This document shows, in pieces, positions 26,392-34,920 of a DNA stretch of 64,000 nucleotides. This stretch comes from Nocardia sp. Lineage in GTDB: Bacteria > Actinomycetota > Actinomycetes > Mycobacteriales > Mycobacteriaceae. The first letter of the stretch is position 1. Each line of letters starts with the position of its first letter. Below the pieces are notes generated by a model. It saw only the letters and a list, made by a program, of their open reading frames with translations. It was not told where the DNA came from and made no database searches. Location: NCBI RefSeq assembly GCF_025465275.1, contig NZ_JAODNK010000202.1:28150-92149 (forward strand). The letters run 5' to 3'. Both the position numbers and the translations under genes were made by a program.

Positions 26392-28452
26392 TTACCGCCC
26401 GGGGTGGGCCGGGTGGAACTGGCCGGAGCTGTGTGATTCCTCGGCACGGATCACGTGCATGACCGCATTGATCAGAGCCAGGTGGGTGAAGGCCTGTGGG
26501 AAGTTGCCGAGGTGCCGGCCGGTCCGGGTGTCGATCTCCTCGGCGTAGAGCTTGAGCGGACTGGCGTAGCCGAGTAGGCGTTGGCAGAGTTGCTGTGCGC
26601 GTTGCAGTTCGCCGATTTCGACGAGCGCCGATACCAGCCAGAACGAGCAGATGGTGAAGGAGCCCTCCGCGCCGATGAGACCGTCGTCGGTGGTCTCGGT
26701 GCGATAGCGCAGGACGAGACCGTTCTCGGTGAGCCGGTCGGCAATGGCGAGCACGGTGGCGCGCACCCGGTGGTCGTCGGGCGGCAGGAAGCGCAGCAGC
26801 GGCACCAGAAGCAATGAGGCGTCCAGGCTTTCGCTGCCATAGGTCTGGGTGAACACGCCTTCGGCATTGACGCCGTTGTCGAGGATGTCCTGGCGGATCT
26901 CGTCGGCGATATCGTGCCACTTCTTGGCGTAGTCGTATTCGCTGTGCAGTTCGGCCAGTTTCGCGCCGCGATCCAGCGCGACCCAGCACATCACCTTGGA
27001 CGAGGTGAAATGCTGTGGCTCGCCGCGTACCTCCCAGATGCCGCGATCGGGATTGCGCCAGTTCTCGATGGCCGCCTGCACCTGGCGTTCCAGCATGGGC
27101 CACAGCGTCTCCGGCACCTGCTGACGCGACTTCACATGCAGGTAAACGGAATCCAGAATCGTGCCCCAGATATCGTGCTGGTCCTGGTTGTATGCGCCGT
27201 TGCCGATGCGCACCGGTTGCGCACCGTCATAGCCGGACAGGTGCGGGAGTTCGGTCTCGGTGATCTCGCGTTCCCCGCCGATGCCGTAAAGCACCTGCAG
27301 CGGAAGAGCTCTGCCGTTCCCGTCGGTGGCGACATCGTGCAGGAAGGCGAAGAAGTCGTCGGCCTCCCGATCCAGCCCGAGGGTGTACAGGCCCCACAGT
27401 GCGAAGCTGGAGTCACGCACCCAGGTGTAGCGGTAGTCCCAATTGCGTTCCCCCCCAGGTGTTTCCGGGAACGAGGTGGTGGCCGCGGCCAGCAGCGCGC
27501 CGGTCGGCGCGTAGGTGAGCCCCTTCAGGGTGAGCGCACTGCGCTGCAGGTATCCGCGCCACGGATGATCGGGGAAGCGCCCCAGGGTGATCCACTGTCG
27601 CCACGCCTCCGTGGTCTGCCACATCTTGTCCGCGGCGGCCTCGAATGTCTTGGGGGGCGGCAGATCCGACCAGGACAGTGCCACGAATACCTGATCGCCC
27701 TCCCGCATGCGGGTGCGGGCCCGAGCCTCCCGGCCCTCCAGCCCGAGGCGCAGATCGGTGGTGATGGTCAGCGTCGGGCAGCTCTCGATATCGCAGGTGG
27801 CCGAGGCCTGTTCGTACACATCACCGCTGTACTCCCAATTGGCCGCCTGCTGGTGGTAGTCGAAGGCCGGTTCGCAGCTCATCTCCAGTTCGACGACCCC
27901 GTTCACGCACCGCACCGTGCGCAGCAGCATGTGCTCGGCATCCCAATCCATCGGGGTGCGCTTGTGGCTGCGGCTGCGCGACCGATTGTTGTGCCAGGGC
28001 CCCATGACCAGCGCATCGCGCACGATGATCCAGCCGGTCTCGGTCTGCCAGGTGGTCTCGACGATCAGCCCGCCGGGCAGATACCGCCGTGCGGCGGGCA
28101 CATTGCGGCCGTAGGGGCCGATGCGGAAGTGCCCGGCGCTGCGATCGAGTGCGGCGCCGAAAATGCTGGGGGAGTCGGGGCGCGGTATGCACATCCACTC
28201 CACCGACCCGTTGCGGGCGATGAGGCAGTTGGTTTCGCAGTCGGAGAGGAATGCGTAATCGTCGATCGGCGGGAAGTTCGAGTAGTGCGCCTCGCCGATG
28301 GCGGCCGGAACATAGCCATCCGAAAGCTGGGCGTCGGGCCGGTCGAGCGCATCCCGGGGCGGGCCGAGCGTCTCGGACTCGATATCGCTCGCACCGCTAC
28401 TCAGCGGGCGGGCATATGACTCCGGTTCGTCATAGGACTCCATAGTCACCAT
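26392..28452 (-). CDS. Glycoside hydrolase family 15 protein (glucoamylase/trehalase type)
   Basis: About 686 residues. The N-terminal domain (IDDYAFLSDCETNCLIARNG and WMCIPRPDSPSIF) and the (alpha/alpha)6 barrel segments GERNWDYRYTWVRDSSF and DQHDIWGTILDSVYL are diagnostic for this GH15 group. The mycobacterial gene at this place (Rv2402) is reported as a trehalase, so hydrolysis of trehalose to glucose is the leading idea; glucan exo-hydrolysis remains possible. The start at 28452 (ATG) has AGGACA 6 nt upstream; the frame extends to 28515. No signal peptide is seen, so the enzyme is probably cytoplasmic. Confidence 0.9.
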   Translation of the reverse strand: MVTMESYDEPESYARPLSSGASDIESETLGPPRDALDRPDAQLSDGYVPAAIGEAHYSNFPPIDDYAFLSDCETNCLIARNGSVEWMCIPRPDSPSIFGAALDRSAGHFRIGPYGRNVPAARRYLPGGLIVETTWQTETGWIIVRDALVMGPWHNNRSRSRSHKRTPMDWDAEHMLLRTVRCVNGVVELEMSCEPAFDYHQQAANWEYSGDVYEQASATCDIESCPTLTITTDLRLGLEGREARARTRMREGDQVFVALSWSDLPPPKTFEAAADKMWQTTEAWRQWITLGRFPDHPWRGYLQRSALTLKGLTYAPTGALLAAATTSFPETPGGERNWDYRYTWVRDSSFALWGLYTLGLDREADDFFAFLHDVATDGNGRALPLQVLYGIGGEREITETELPHLSGYDGAQPVRIGNGAYNQDQHDIWGTILDSVYLHVKSRQQVPETLWPMLERQVQAAIENWRNPDRGIWEVRGEPQHFTSSKVMCWVALDRGAKLAELHSEYDYAKKWHDIADEIRQDILDNGVNAEGVFTQTYGSESLDASLLLVPLLRFLPPDDHRVRATVLAIADRLTENGLVLRYRTETTDDGLIGAEGSFTICSFWLVSALVEIGELQRAQQLCQRLLGYASPLKLYAEEIDTRTGRHLGNFPQAFTHLALINAVMHVIRAEESHSSGQFHPAHPGR

Positions 28453-28497
28453 CTTCTGTCCTGTCGGCCCGAATCGTCCACCCTCAGGCTTTCGGCC

Positions 28498-28503
28498 TAG
28501 GGT
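28498..28503 (+). promoter_or_regulatory. -10 box of a probable leaderless mRNA
   Basis: TAGGGT fits TANNNT and ends 6 nt before the GTG at 28510; no Shine-Dalgarno is present. Confidence 0.45.
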
Positions 28504-28509
28504 GGTGTC

Positions 28510-28746
28510 GTGCATGCGATTGCAGGATGGTGGGACGGCGTCGAACTATGGGTGGCCGGCCTGCCCTTCGTTCCCCAGTTCGCCGTGGTGCTGGCCGCCA
28601 TGGTGCCGGTTTGTTTCGCCATCGCCTACCTGCTGGATCGAGTGCTGCGTGTCGGGCTGCGTGCGCTGGGCCGTGATCGAGTTGTCGCCCAGGAGGCTGC
28701 GGCGCCTGCCGCGCAGCCGCGTCGTACGCGTAAGGAAGCCGCCTGA
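28510..28746 (+). CDS. Small membrane protein
   Basis: A 78-residue protein with one strong hydrophobic helix, about residues 22-42 (PQFAVVLAAMVPVCFAIAYL), then a basic and Ala/Pro-rich tail (QPRRTRKEAA). A small membrane protein gene (Rv2401A) sits at this point in M. tuberculosis, divergent from the trehalase gene, so the match is positional as well as structural. Function unknown. The stop TGA overlaps the ATG of the next tiny ORF (TGATG). Confidence 0.72.
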   Translation: MHAIAGWWDGVELWVAGLPFVPQFAVVLAAMVPVCFAIAYLLDRVLRVGLRALGRDRVVAQEAAAPAAQPRRTRKEAA

Positions 28747-28823
28747 TGCCTCGTTCCCGTGTTCAGCTCGCCCTGATCGCGCTGCTCGTTCTCGTCGTCA
28801 TCGCCTGGCTCTTCACGCGCTGA
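28746..28823 (+). CDS. 25-residue single-helix membrane peptide
   Basis: ATG at 28746 overlaps the previous stop (TGATG) and opens 25 codons to the TGA at 28821-28823. The peptide is a basic start (MPRSR), then one unbroken hydrophobic helix of about 18 residues ending in W-L-F-T-R. The start-stop overlap and the clean helix suggest a real, translationally coupled product. It is too short to be assigned to any family. Confidence 0.5.
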   Translation: MPRSRVQLALIALLVLVVIAWLFTR

Positions 28824-28899
28824 GTCCGCTGCGCGCGGAGTTCTCTCGCTATTAATCGGGCGAATCGGACTTCAATCCCTCACTGTCGGATGCTGCGCG

Positions 28900-28905
28900 T
28901 ACGCT
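28900..28905 (+). promoter_or_regulatory. -10 box of a probable leaderless mRNA
   Basis: TACGCT fits TANNNT, 8 nt before the ATG at 28914, with no Shine-Dalgarno between. It supports 28914 over the upstream in-frame ATG at 28890. Confidence 0.42.
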
Positions 28906-28913
28906 GCTGCACC

Positions 28914-29171
28914 ATGTCAACCGATGAAGGCTTGGAACTGGTGACGTTGCTGTCCGAAGAGGATTTCGAGGAGGACGAGCCACGTCTGATCGCGACTCAC
29001 TACACGGGCCCCGAAGAGGCGCTCGAAATGGTGAAGGCGGCGCAGCTGCTGGGCCTGGGCGTCCGGCTCAGCAACCGCATCCGCCCCGACGAGGATGATG
29101 CCGAGAGTGCCACGGAGGAGTGGGTTCTCGACATCCTGGAGAACCCGCCCGTCGTCGAAGGCGACGAATAA
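28914..29171 (+). CDS. Small acidic protein of unknown function
   Basis: An 85-residue protein, strongly acidic (SEEDFEEDEPR, PDEDDAESATEEW, VVEGDE) with a central helix HYTGPEEALEMVKAAQLLGLG. No membrane segment or signal peptide. The start is chosen from the -10 box spacing. It stands alone between a divergent pair and the convergent M48 protease gene. I do not recognise the family. Confidence 0.65.
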   Translation: MSTDEGLELVTLLSEEDFEEDEPRLIATHYTGPEEALEMVKAAQLLGLGVRLSNRIRPDEDDAESATEEWVLDILENPPVVEGDE

Positions 29172-29218
29172 CCGATCAGTACCGACGGCGAGTAGCTACT
29201 CGGGCCGCATGCCGGTAG

Positions 29219-30274
29219 CTATTCGTCGTCCCGCTCACGCCATTCGCTGAACCGCTTGCCGAGCTTGGACACGGTCTCACCGACCTCCTGTCCGACCGTG
29301 CCCACCGCGGATCCGACATCGCGGCCGAGATTGCGCACCGTGCGAATGAGCGGGTCTTCCGACTGATCGAAGTTCTGCCGGTAGGCGCGCGCCGCTTCCT
29401 TCACCTGATCGCTGATGCGGGCGTTCTTGTCCTGCTCCCGCAGCGGGTAGCGGCCGTCCAGAATCCGGTCGTACTCACCGCTGGCGATCCACCGCCGCAG
29501 TTCGGCCGCCCGCAGCACCGAGAACGGGTGCGACTGCAATTCCAGATTCAGCAGTTTCAGTACGCCGTCGCGCAGATCACCCGCGCGGTCGTAGGCGTCG
29601 GCCTGCTCCAGGAATGCCGCATGGCTCATCTCGTCCACGCGGGAGCCACCGGCGAGCTTCATATGCACCCGCACCGACGCGTCCACGTCCTGCCCGCACA
29701 GCAGCCCGGCGCGGTCGCCGGACAGCTCGGATTTGCGGCTCCATTCCATCAGTGCCGCGACAATGGCGCGTAAAGCCCAGCCGCCCAACGGAACCCAGCC
29801 GACGCCCGCGGCCAGTCGCATGAGATGCATGAGCATGGTCCGGTACACCGCATGTCCGGACAGGGCGTGCCCGAGCTCGTGCCCGACCACGAAGCGCAGC
29901 TCCTCGGGATCGAGCAGATCCAGCAATCCGGTGGTCAGGACGATGAAGGGCCGGTCCATGCCGATGGTGAAGGCGTTCACCTCCGGGTCCTGCAGTACGA
30001 ACATCTCGGGCGTGGTGGGCGCGTCCAGGATGCGCACGGCGTCCTCGCGCAGCTGGTGCACGTTCTTGAACTGCCGTTCGTCCACCCGTACCGCGGTCGC
30101 CAGATACATCAGCCGATACTGACGTTCGGCGAGCAGTCCGGAGAGTGCGCGCAGCAGTGTGTCGAAGCCGGACAGCGAGCGCAGTGTCACCAGCGCGGTG
30201 CGGTCGGCGGGATGTTCCCAGGTGCGGGTCGATATGCCGGGAAAGGTCCGGCGGACCCGATCTGGAGCAGTCAT
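29219..30274 (-). CDS. M48 family zinc metallopeptidase
   Basis: A 351-residue M48-type protease. The zinc motif is VVGHELGHALSGH (HExxH), with the third ligand probably in the downstream SRKSELSGDRAGLL block (E in the ExxxD pattern). Between them is one hydrophobic stretch (GWVPLGGWALRAIVAAL). Unlike HtpX there is no clear N-terminal transmembrane pair. The ATG at 30274 has GGGGGAAT just upstream. Likely a membrane-associated quality-control peptidase; substrate unknown. Confidence 0.87.
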   Translation of the reverse strand: MTAPDRVRRTFPGISTRTWEHPADRTALVTLRSLSGFDTLLRALSGLLAERQYRLMYLATAVRVDERQFKNVHQLREDAVRILDAPTTPEMFVLQDPEVNAFTIGMDRPFIVLTTGLLDLLDPEELRFVVGHELGHALSGHAVYRTMLMHLMRLAAGVGWVPLGGWALRAIVAALMEWSRKSELSGDRAGLLCGQDVDASVRVHMKLAGGSRVDEMSHAAFLEQADAYDRAGDLRDGVLKLLNLELQSHPFSVLRAAELRRWIASGEYDRILDGRYPLREQDKNARISDQVKEAARAYRQNFDQSEDPLIRTVRNLGRDVGSAVGTVGQEVGETVSKLGKRFSEWRERDDE

Positions 30275-30344
30275 TGATTCCCCCGTGGGTATGTTCACAG
30301 TGATAGGCGGCCCGTTCCGTTTCCTGTGAGCCGTGCCGCCCTGC

Positions 30345-30350
30345 TACAGT
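30345..30350 (+). promoter_or_regulatory. -10 box of the sulfate operon leader
   Basis: TACAGT fits TANNNT and lies exactly 7 nt before the GTG at 30358, placing transcription start at or next to that codon. Confidence 0.55.
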
Positions 30351-30357
30351 CTGCCCC

Positions 30358-30447
30358 GTGTCGTCGAGTGTTGTGCCCCAGGTCCGCCATGAATTGGCGT
30401 TGATCGCTGTGGGCTGCCTCGCGGTCGCGGACATCCTCTGTCGTTGA
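30358..30447 (+). CDS. Leaderless Cys-containing leader peptide upstream of subI
   Basis: A 29-codon frame starting at GTG 30358 with a -10 box 7 nt upstream, hence leaderless. The C-terminal half is VGCLAVADILCR, with Cys at positions 20 and 28, the second one codon before the last. Leaderless Cys-rich leader ORFs that act as cysteine-responsive attenuators are described upstream of sulfur-assimilation operons in mycobacteria. Position, leaderless start and late Cys codons match that design, though with only two Cys codons. A hairpin with a T-run (30595-30618) lies between it and subI. Confidence 0.6.
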   Translation: MSSSVVPQVRHELALIAVGCLAVADILCR

Positions 30448-30594
30448 TTGCTGACCGGGCACTACTGCACGTCTGAAGTAGACTGGCGCGCGTTCCTTTT
30501 CGCAGTCGTGTCCGATTCCCGACGGCCTTCGGGCTGTAGCGCCACCGTCGCCTTTTCCCTGCGACGGGTCTACGGCAGTACCTTCCTTCACTCG

Positions 30595-30618
30595 CCCCCA
30601 GGTCCCCGGGGGGTTTTT
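30595..30618 (+). terminator. Candidate attenuator terminator before subI
   Basis: CCCCC and GGGGG(G) can pair across a 9-nt loop and are followed directly by TTTTT. The hairpin ends 16 bp before the subI ATG and overlaps the region just upstream of its SD (GAAAGG), so it could stop transcription or block ribosome access. Confidence 0.45.
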
Positions 30619-30634
30619 CGAAAGGTCCACCCCG

Positions 30635-31681
30635 ATGTCCAGCAGCTCCAGGCTCTCTCGTCGATCTATCGTCGCAGTCGCATTGACCGCGGTCGCCGCC
30701 ACCGTTCTCACGGCCTGCGGTGGCGGCTCGAGCGACTCCACCGACAAGGGCGCGGTTGCCGACGGCAGTGGCGGCACCCTGAACCTCTACGCCTACTCGG
30801 TCCCGAAGCCCGGTTTCGACAATGAGATTCCGGCCTTCAACAAGACCGATGCCGGTAAGGGCGTGAAGTTCCAGCAGTCCTACGGCGCCTCGGGCGATCA
30901 GTCCCGCAAGGTGAAGGACGGCGCCGAGGCCGATATCGTCAATTTCTCCGTCGAGCCCGACATCACCCGCCTGGTGGATGCCGGGCTGGTCGACGCGAGC
31001 TGGAATGCGGACGCCAACAAGGGAATTCCGTTCGGCTCGGTCGTTGTCATCGCGACCCGCAAGGGCAACCCCAAGGGCATCAAGGACTGGGACGACCTGC
31101 TGAAGCCGGGCGTCGAGGTCGTGACCCCGAACCCGTTCTCCTCGGGTTCGGCCAAGTGGAACCTGCTGGCCCCGTACGCCGCCAAGAGCGACGGCGGCAA
31201 GAACCCGCAGGCCGGTCTGGACTACCTGTCGCAGCTGATCACCAAGGATCACGTGAAGGTGCAGCCGAAGTCGGGCCGCGAAGCCACCGAGACCTTCCTG
31301 CAGGGCACCGGTGACGTGCTGCTGAGCTATGAGAGCGAAGCCCTCTTCTCCGAGCGCAACGGCGATCCGATCGAGCACTTCATCCCGCCGACCACTTTCA
31401 AGATCGAGAACCCGGTCGCGGTGACCAAGAACAGCAAGAACCCGGCCAAGGCCGTGGCGTTCCACGACTTCATGTTCACCGCGGACGGCCAGAAGGCGTT
31501 CGCCGCGGCCGGCCTGCGTCCGGTCGATCCGAAGGTGGCCGCCGACTTCGCCAAGGACTTCCCGACCCCGCAGAAGTTGTGGACCATCGCGGACCTGGGT
31601 GGCTGGAAGGCTGTGGACAAGGATCTGTTCACACCCAACACCGGCAGCGTCGCGGTTATCTACGACAAGGCCACCAAGTAG
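30635..31681 (+). CDS. subI: Sulfate-binding lipoprotein
   Basis: A 348-residue periplasmic-type binding protein with a lipoprotein signal: basic start, hydrophobic core, lipobox LTAC (Cys about residue 28) and a Gly/Ser linker. The binding-protein body has LNLYAYSVPKPGFD near the start, YGASGDQSRKVKDG and the ending TIADLGGWKAVDKDLF, typical of sulfate/thiosulfate-binding proteins. It captures sulfate for the CysTWA importer encoded immediately downstream. SD GAAAGG precedes the ATG. Confidence 0.95.
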   Translation: MSSSSRLSRRSIVAVALTAVAATVLTACGGGSSDSTDKGAVADGSGGTLNLYAYSVPKPGFDNEIPAFNKTDAGKGVKFQQSYGASGDQSRKVKDGAEADIVNFSVEPDITRLVDAGLVDASWNADANKGIPFGSVVVIATRKGNPKGIKDWDDLLKPGVEVVTPNPFSSGSAKWNLLAPYAAKSDGGKNPQAGLDYLSQLITKDHVKVQPKSGREATETFLQGTGDVLLSYESEALFSERNGDPIEHFIPPTTFKIENPVAVTKNSKNPAKAVAFHDFMFTADGQKAFAAAGLRPVDPKVAADFAKDFPTPQKLWTIADLGGWKAVDKDLFTPNTGSVAVIYDKATK

Positions 31682-31716
31682 CCGGGTGACCTGGAACACA
31701 AGCGATACTCGATAGC

Positions 31717-32601
31717 GTGAGTGACAGCAGCACGGGCGCCGGGACCACCTCGGGTCCCGGCGTTTCGGCAGACAAGCAACCCAAACCGGCCCGGTCCTGG
31801 CTTCGGGTGACCGGGTCCGTGGGCCCGTTCGGCATCGCCACGGCGGCGCTGTGGCTCAGCATTATCGTGCTGCTGCCGTTGGCGGCGCTGACGTACAACT
31901 CCTTCGGTGACGGCTGGTCCGGATTCTGGAATGCGGTGAGCGCGCCCGCCGCCGTCGATTCGCTGCGGGTGACCATTTTCGTATCGGTCATCGTCGCGGT
32001 CATCAATGTCTTCATGGGCACCCTCATCGCCTGGGTGCTGGTGCGGGACGAGTTCCCCGGCAAGTCGATCGTCAATGCGCTCATCGACCTGCCGTTCGCG
32101 CTGCCCACCATCGTGGCCAGCATTGTGCTGCTGGCGCTGTACGGGCCCGAGAGTCCGATCGATATCCATCTCAATGCCACCCAGCCGGGTCTGATCGTGG
32201 CACTGGCCTTCGTCACGCTGCCGTTCGTGGTGCGTTCGGTGCAGCCGGTGCTCATGGAGGTCGATCGGGAGGTGGAGCAGGCGGCCGCGTCACTGGGCGC
32301 GGATAACTGGACCACCTTCCGCAGCATCGTGCTCCCGACGCTGGCGCCGGCCATCATCAGCGGTGGCGGGCTGGCTTTCGCCCGTGCCATCGGCGAGTAC
32401 GGGTCGGTGGTGTTGATCGGCGGCAATATTCCGCGCGAGACGCAGATGACCTCGCAGTACATCCAGCAGCAGATCGAGGTGGATCGACCGGTGAACGCGG
32501 CGGCGGTTTCGGTTGCGCTGCTGCTGATTTCGTTCGCGACGCTGCTGGTGCTGCGATTCGTCGCCGACCGGTCCGCCCGGAAAGAGCAGGAGTCGCGATG
32601 A
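31717..32601 (+). CDS. cysT: Sulfate ABC transporter permease CysT
   Basis: A 294-residue inner-membrane permease with about six helices after a 40-residue hydrophilic N-terminus. The coupling-helix EAA motif is EQAAASLGADNWTTFRSIVLP. It forms the translocation pore with CysW. The start is a GTG 35 bp past subI with no obvious SD; the stop overlaps the cysW ATG by 4 bp. Confidence 0.95.
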   Translation: MSDSSTGAGTTSGPGVSADKQPKPARSWLRVTGSVGPFGIATAALWLSIIVLLPLAALTYNSFGDGWSGFWNAVSAPAAVDSLRVTIFVSVIVAVINVFMGTLIAWVLVRDEFPGKSIVNALIDLPFALPTIVASIVLLALYGPESPIDIHLNATQPGLIVALAFVTLPFVVRSVQPVLMEVDREVEQAAASLGADNWTTFRSIVLPTLAPAIISGGGLAFARAIGEYGSVVLIGGNIPRETQMTSQYIQQQIEVDRPVNAAAVSVALLLISFATLLVLRFVADRSARKEQESR

Positions 32602-33407
32602 AACTTGCTCCCTGGACTCGGATTTCGCTGCGTACAGTGGCGCTGGTCTATTTGGCCGTGCTGCTGATTCTGCCGCTGGGCATCATCCTGTGGCGCACCT
32701 TCGGTCGCGGCGTCGGCGAGTTCATCACCTCGATCAGCACGCCCGCCGCGGTGTCGGCGTTCAATCTGTCGATTCTCATCGTGGCGATCGTGGTGCCGCT
32801 GAACGTGGTGTTCGGCGTGCTGACCGCGCTCGCGCTGGTGCGCGGAAAGTTCCCCGGCCGCAACCTGATTCAGGGTTTGGTCGATCTGCCGTTCGCGGTT
32901 TCCCCGGTGGTGGTCGGCGTTTCGCTGATCATGCTGTGGGGTGTGAACGGCTGGTTCGGCGGGCTCGAAAACCACGGTCTGAAGGTGATTTTCAATCTGC
33001 CGGGCATGGTGCTGGCCACCATCTTCGTGACGCTGCCGTTCGTGGTGCGCGAAGTGGAGCCGGTGCTGCACGAGATCGGCGACGATCAGGAGCAGGCCGC
33101 CGCCACGCTGGGCGCCTCGCGCTGGCAGACCTTCTGGCGGATCACGCTGCCCGCTATCCGGTGGGGTCTCACCTACGGCATCGTGCTGACCGTGGCGCGT
33201 GCGCTCGGTGAATTCGGTGCGGTCATCATGGTTTCCACGGCGCTGCCCGGTAAATCGCAGACGCTGACCCTCCTGGTGGAGGGCCGCTACACCAATGATC
33301 ACAACACTTTCGGCGCGTATTGCGCGGCGACCCTGCTCATGGGTATCGCCCTCGTTGTCCTTCTGTTCATGACACTCCTCGAACGCAAGCGGGGCACAGC
33401 CAAATGA
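32598..33407 (+). CDS. cysW: Sulfate ABC transporter permease CysW
   Basis: A 269-residue permease with six predicted helices and the EAA motif EQAAATLGASRWQTFWRITLP. It pairs with CysT. The ATG at 32598 overlaps the cysT stop and has GAGCAGGAG upstream within cysT. The stop overlaps the cysA start by 4 bp. Confidence 0.95.
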   Translation: MKLAPWTRISLRTVALVYLAVLLILPLGIILWRTFGRGVGEFITSISTPAAVSAFNLSILIVAIVVPLNVVFGVLTALALVRGKFPGRNLIQGLVDLPFAVSPVVVGVSLIMLWGVNGWFGGLENHGLKVIFNLPGMVLATIFVTLPFVVREVEPVLHEIGDDQEQAAATLGASRWQTFWRITLPAIRWGLTYGIVLTVARALGEFGAVIMVSTALPGKSQTLTLLVEGRYTNDHNTFGAYCAATLLMGIALVVLLFMTLLERKRGTAK

Positions 33408-34441
33408 TCACCGTGACCAATGCCAACAAGCGCTACGGCACCTTCGCCGCGCTCGACGACGTCACCCTGGACATTCCGTCCGGCGAATTGACCGCGCTGC
33501 TGGGTCCGTCCGGATCGGGTAAGTCGACGCTGCTGCGCTCGATCGCCGGTCTGGAATCGCTCGACGGCGGCATCGTCACCATTGCCGGAAAAGATGTGAC
33601 CAGGGTGTCGCCGCAGAAGCGCGATATCGGGTTCGTGTTCCAGCATTACGCCGCGTTCAAGCACATGACCGTGCGTGACAACGTCGCCTTCGGGCTGAAG
33701 ATTCGTAAGCGGCCGAAGCCGGAGATCAAGAAGAAGGTCGATGATCTTCTGGAGATCGTCGGACTGGACGGGTTCCAGCACCGCTATCCCACACAGCTTT
33801 CCGGTGGTCAGCGGCAGCGCATGGCGCTGGCTCGCGCGCTGGCGGTGGACCCGCAGGTGCTGCTGCTGGACGAGCCGTTCGGTGCGCTCGATGCGAAGGT
33901 GCGCGCGGATCTGCGGACCTGGCTGCGCCGGCTGCACGAAGAGGTACACGTCACCACCGTGCTGGTCACCCATGACCAGGAGGAGGCGCTGGATGTGGCG
34001 GACCGGATCGCGGTGATGAACAAGGGGCGGATCGAGCAGGTCGGCACGCCGGAAGACGTATACGACCGGCCCGCAAACGATTTCGTCATGTCGTTCCTGG
34101 GTGCGGTGGCGAAGCTCAATGGGCATCTGGTGCGGCCGCACGACATTCGCGTGGGTCGCGATCCCAGCATGGCGCTGGCCGCGCACGAAGGTACCGCGTC
34201 CTCCGCCGGTGTCACTCGGGCCACGGTCGAGCGGATTGTCCACCTGGGCTTCGAGGTTCGGGTGGAACTGCGTAATGCTGCCACCGGCGACCTGTTCACC
34301 GCCCAGGTGACCCGAGGCGATGCTGAGGCGCTGCACCTCGCCGAGGGTGAAACCGTCTACGCCCGCGCGACTCGAATCCCGGAACTGCCGGTCGCCCGTA
34401 TTCCGGAAGTCACGGACGCTCCGGAGCTTCCGGTCGCGTAG
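33404..34441 (+). CDS. cysA: Sulfate ABC transporter ATP-binding protein CysA
   Basis: A 345-residue ATPase. Walker A is GPSGSGKST (residues 34-42), the signature LSGGQRQRMALARAL, Walker B VLLLDEPFGALD and the switch His in LVTHDQEEAL. The C-terminal third is a TOBE-like regulatory domain (HLVRPHDIRVGRDPS). The frame is open to 33320 inside cysW; ATG 33404 overlaps the cysW stop (ATGA) and is the real start. Confidence 0.95.
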   Translation: MITVTNANKRYGTFAALDDVTLDIPSGELTALLGPSGSGKSTLLRSIAGLESLDGGIVTIAGKDVTRVSPQKRDIGFVFQHYAAFKHMTVRDNVAFGLKIRKRPKPEIKKKVDDLLEIVGLDGFQHRYPTQLSGGQRQRMALARALAVDPQVLLLDEPFGALDAKVRADLRTWLRRLHEEVHVTTVLVTHDQEEALDVADRIAVMNKGRIEQVGTPEDVYDRPANDFVMSFLGAVAKLNGHLVRPHDIRVGRDPSMALAAHEGTASSAGVTRATVERIVHLGFEVRVELRNAATGDLFTAQVTRGDAEALHLAEGETVYARATRIPELPVARIPEVTDAPELPVA

Positions 34442-34575
34442 GCGCCGACACGCCGGTACCGGGGGGGTGCGAAGCTTTCGCATTGCTTTCCCTTCGGCCG
34501 CTGCTGGGCGACGCTGGTATTGCACCGGCTACCAAGCCGTTTGCTCCCCGCCCCGCCCAGCAGAAGGCGCACCTC

Positions 34576-34920
34576 ATGGCCTTGACCGAACCCGAAGCGA
34601 AAGTGCTTGCCGCGCTTTCCCTCCCGGACCTGCCCGCTGCCCGCACCGTCCGGCAGCTGTGCACCGCAACAGGTCTCACCTCCGGAGCCGCCCGCCGCGC
34701 CCTCCATCACCTCTCCGGCGCCGGCCTGGCTCTCTCCACCCTGCACACCCCCGCCACCTGGCAGGCCACCCACCGCGGCCGCCTCACCATCCACACCCCC
34801 GCCTACCGCGACTACGTCGCCAGTACCCTCACAGTGCCGGATCACCGTCCCCGCACCAGGAGGCCCCCGCCATGCTCGCAGCATTCTCCATCACCCCGAT
34901 CGGCGCAGGCGAAGACGTAG
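34576..34920 (+). CDS. Putative winged-helix protein
   Basis: A 114-residue frame from ATG 34576. The core (residues 1-75: EPEAKVLAALSLPDLP, then TVRQLCTATGLTSGAARRALHHL and a beta-wing-like GLALSTLHTPATWQ) resembles a winged helix-turn-helix of the MarR/ArsR size. The last 35 residues are Pro/Arg/Ser rich, and their codons overlap by 49 bp the next gene. The frame is open back to 34483. It may be a small regulator for the following thiamine-binding gene; no family is firmly recognised. Confidence 0.5.
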   Translation: MALTEPEAKVLAALSLPDLPAARTVRQLCTATGLTSGAARRALHHLSGAGLALSTLHTPATWQATHRGRLTIHTPAYRDYVASTLTVPDHRPRTRRPPPCSQHSPSPRSAQAKT

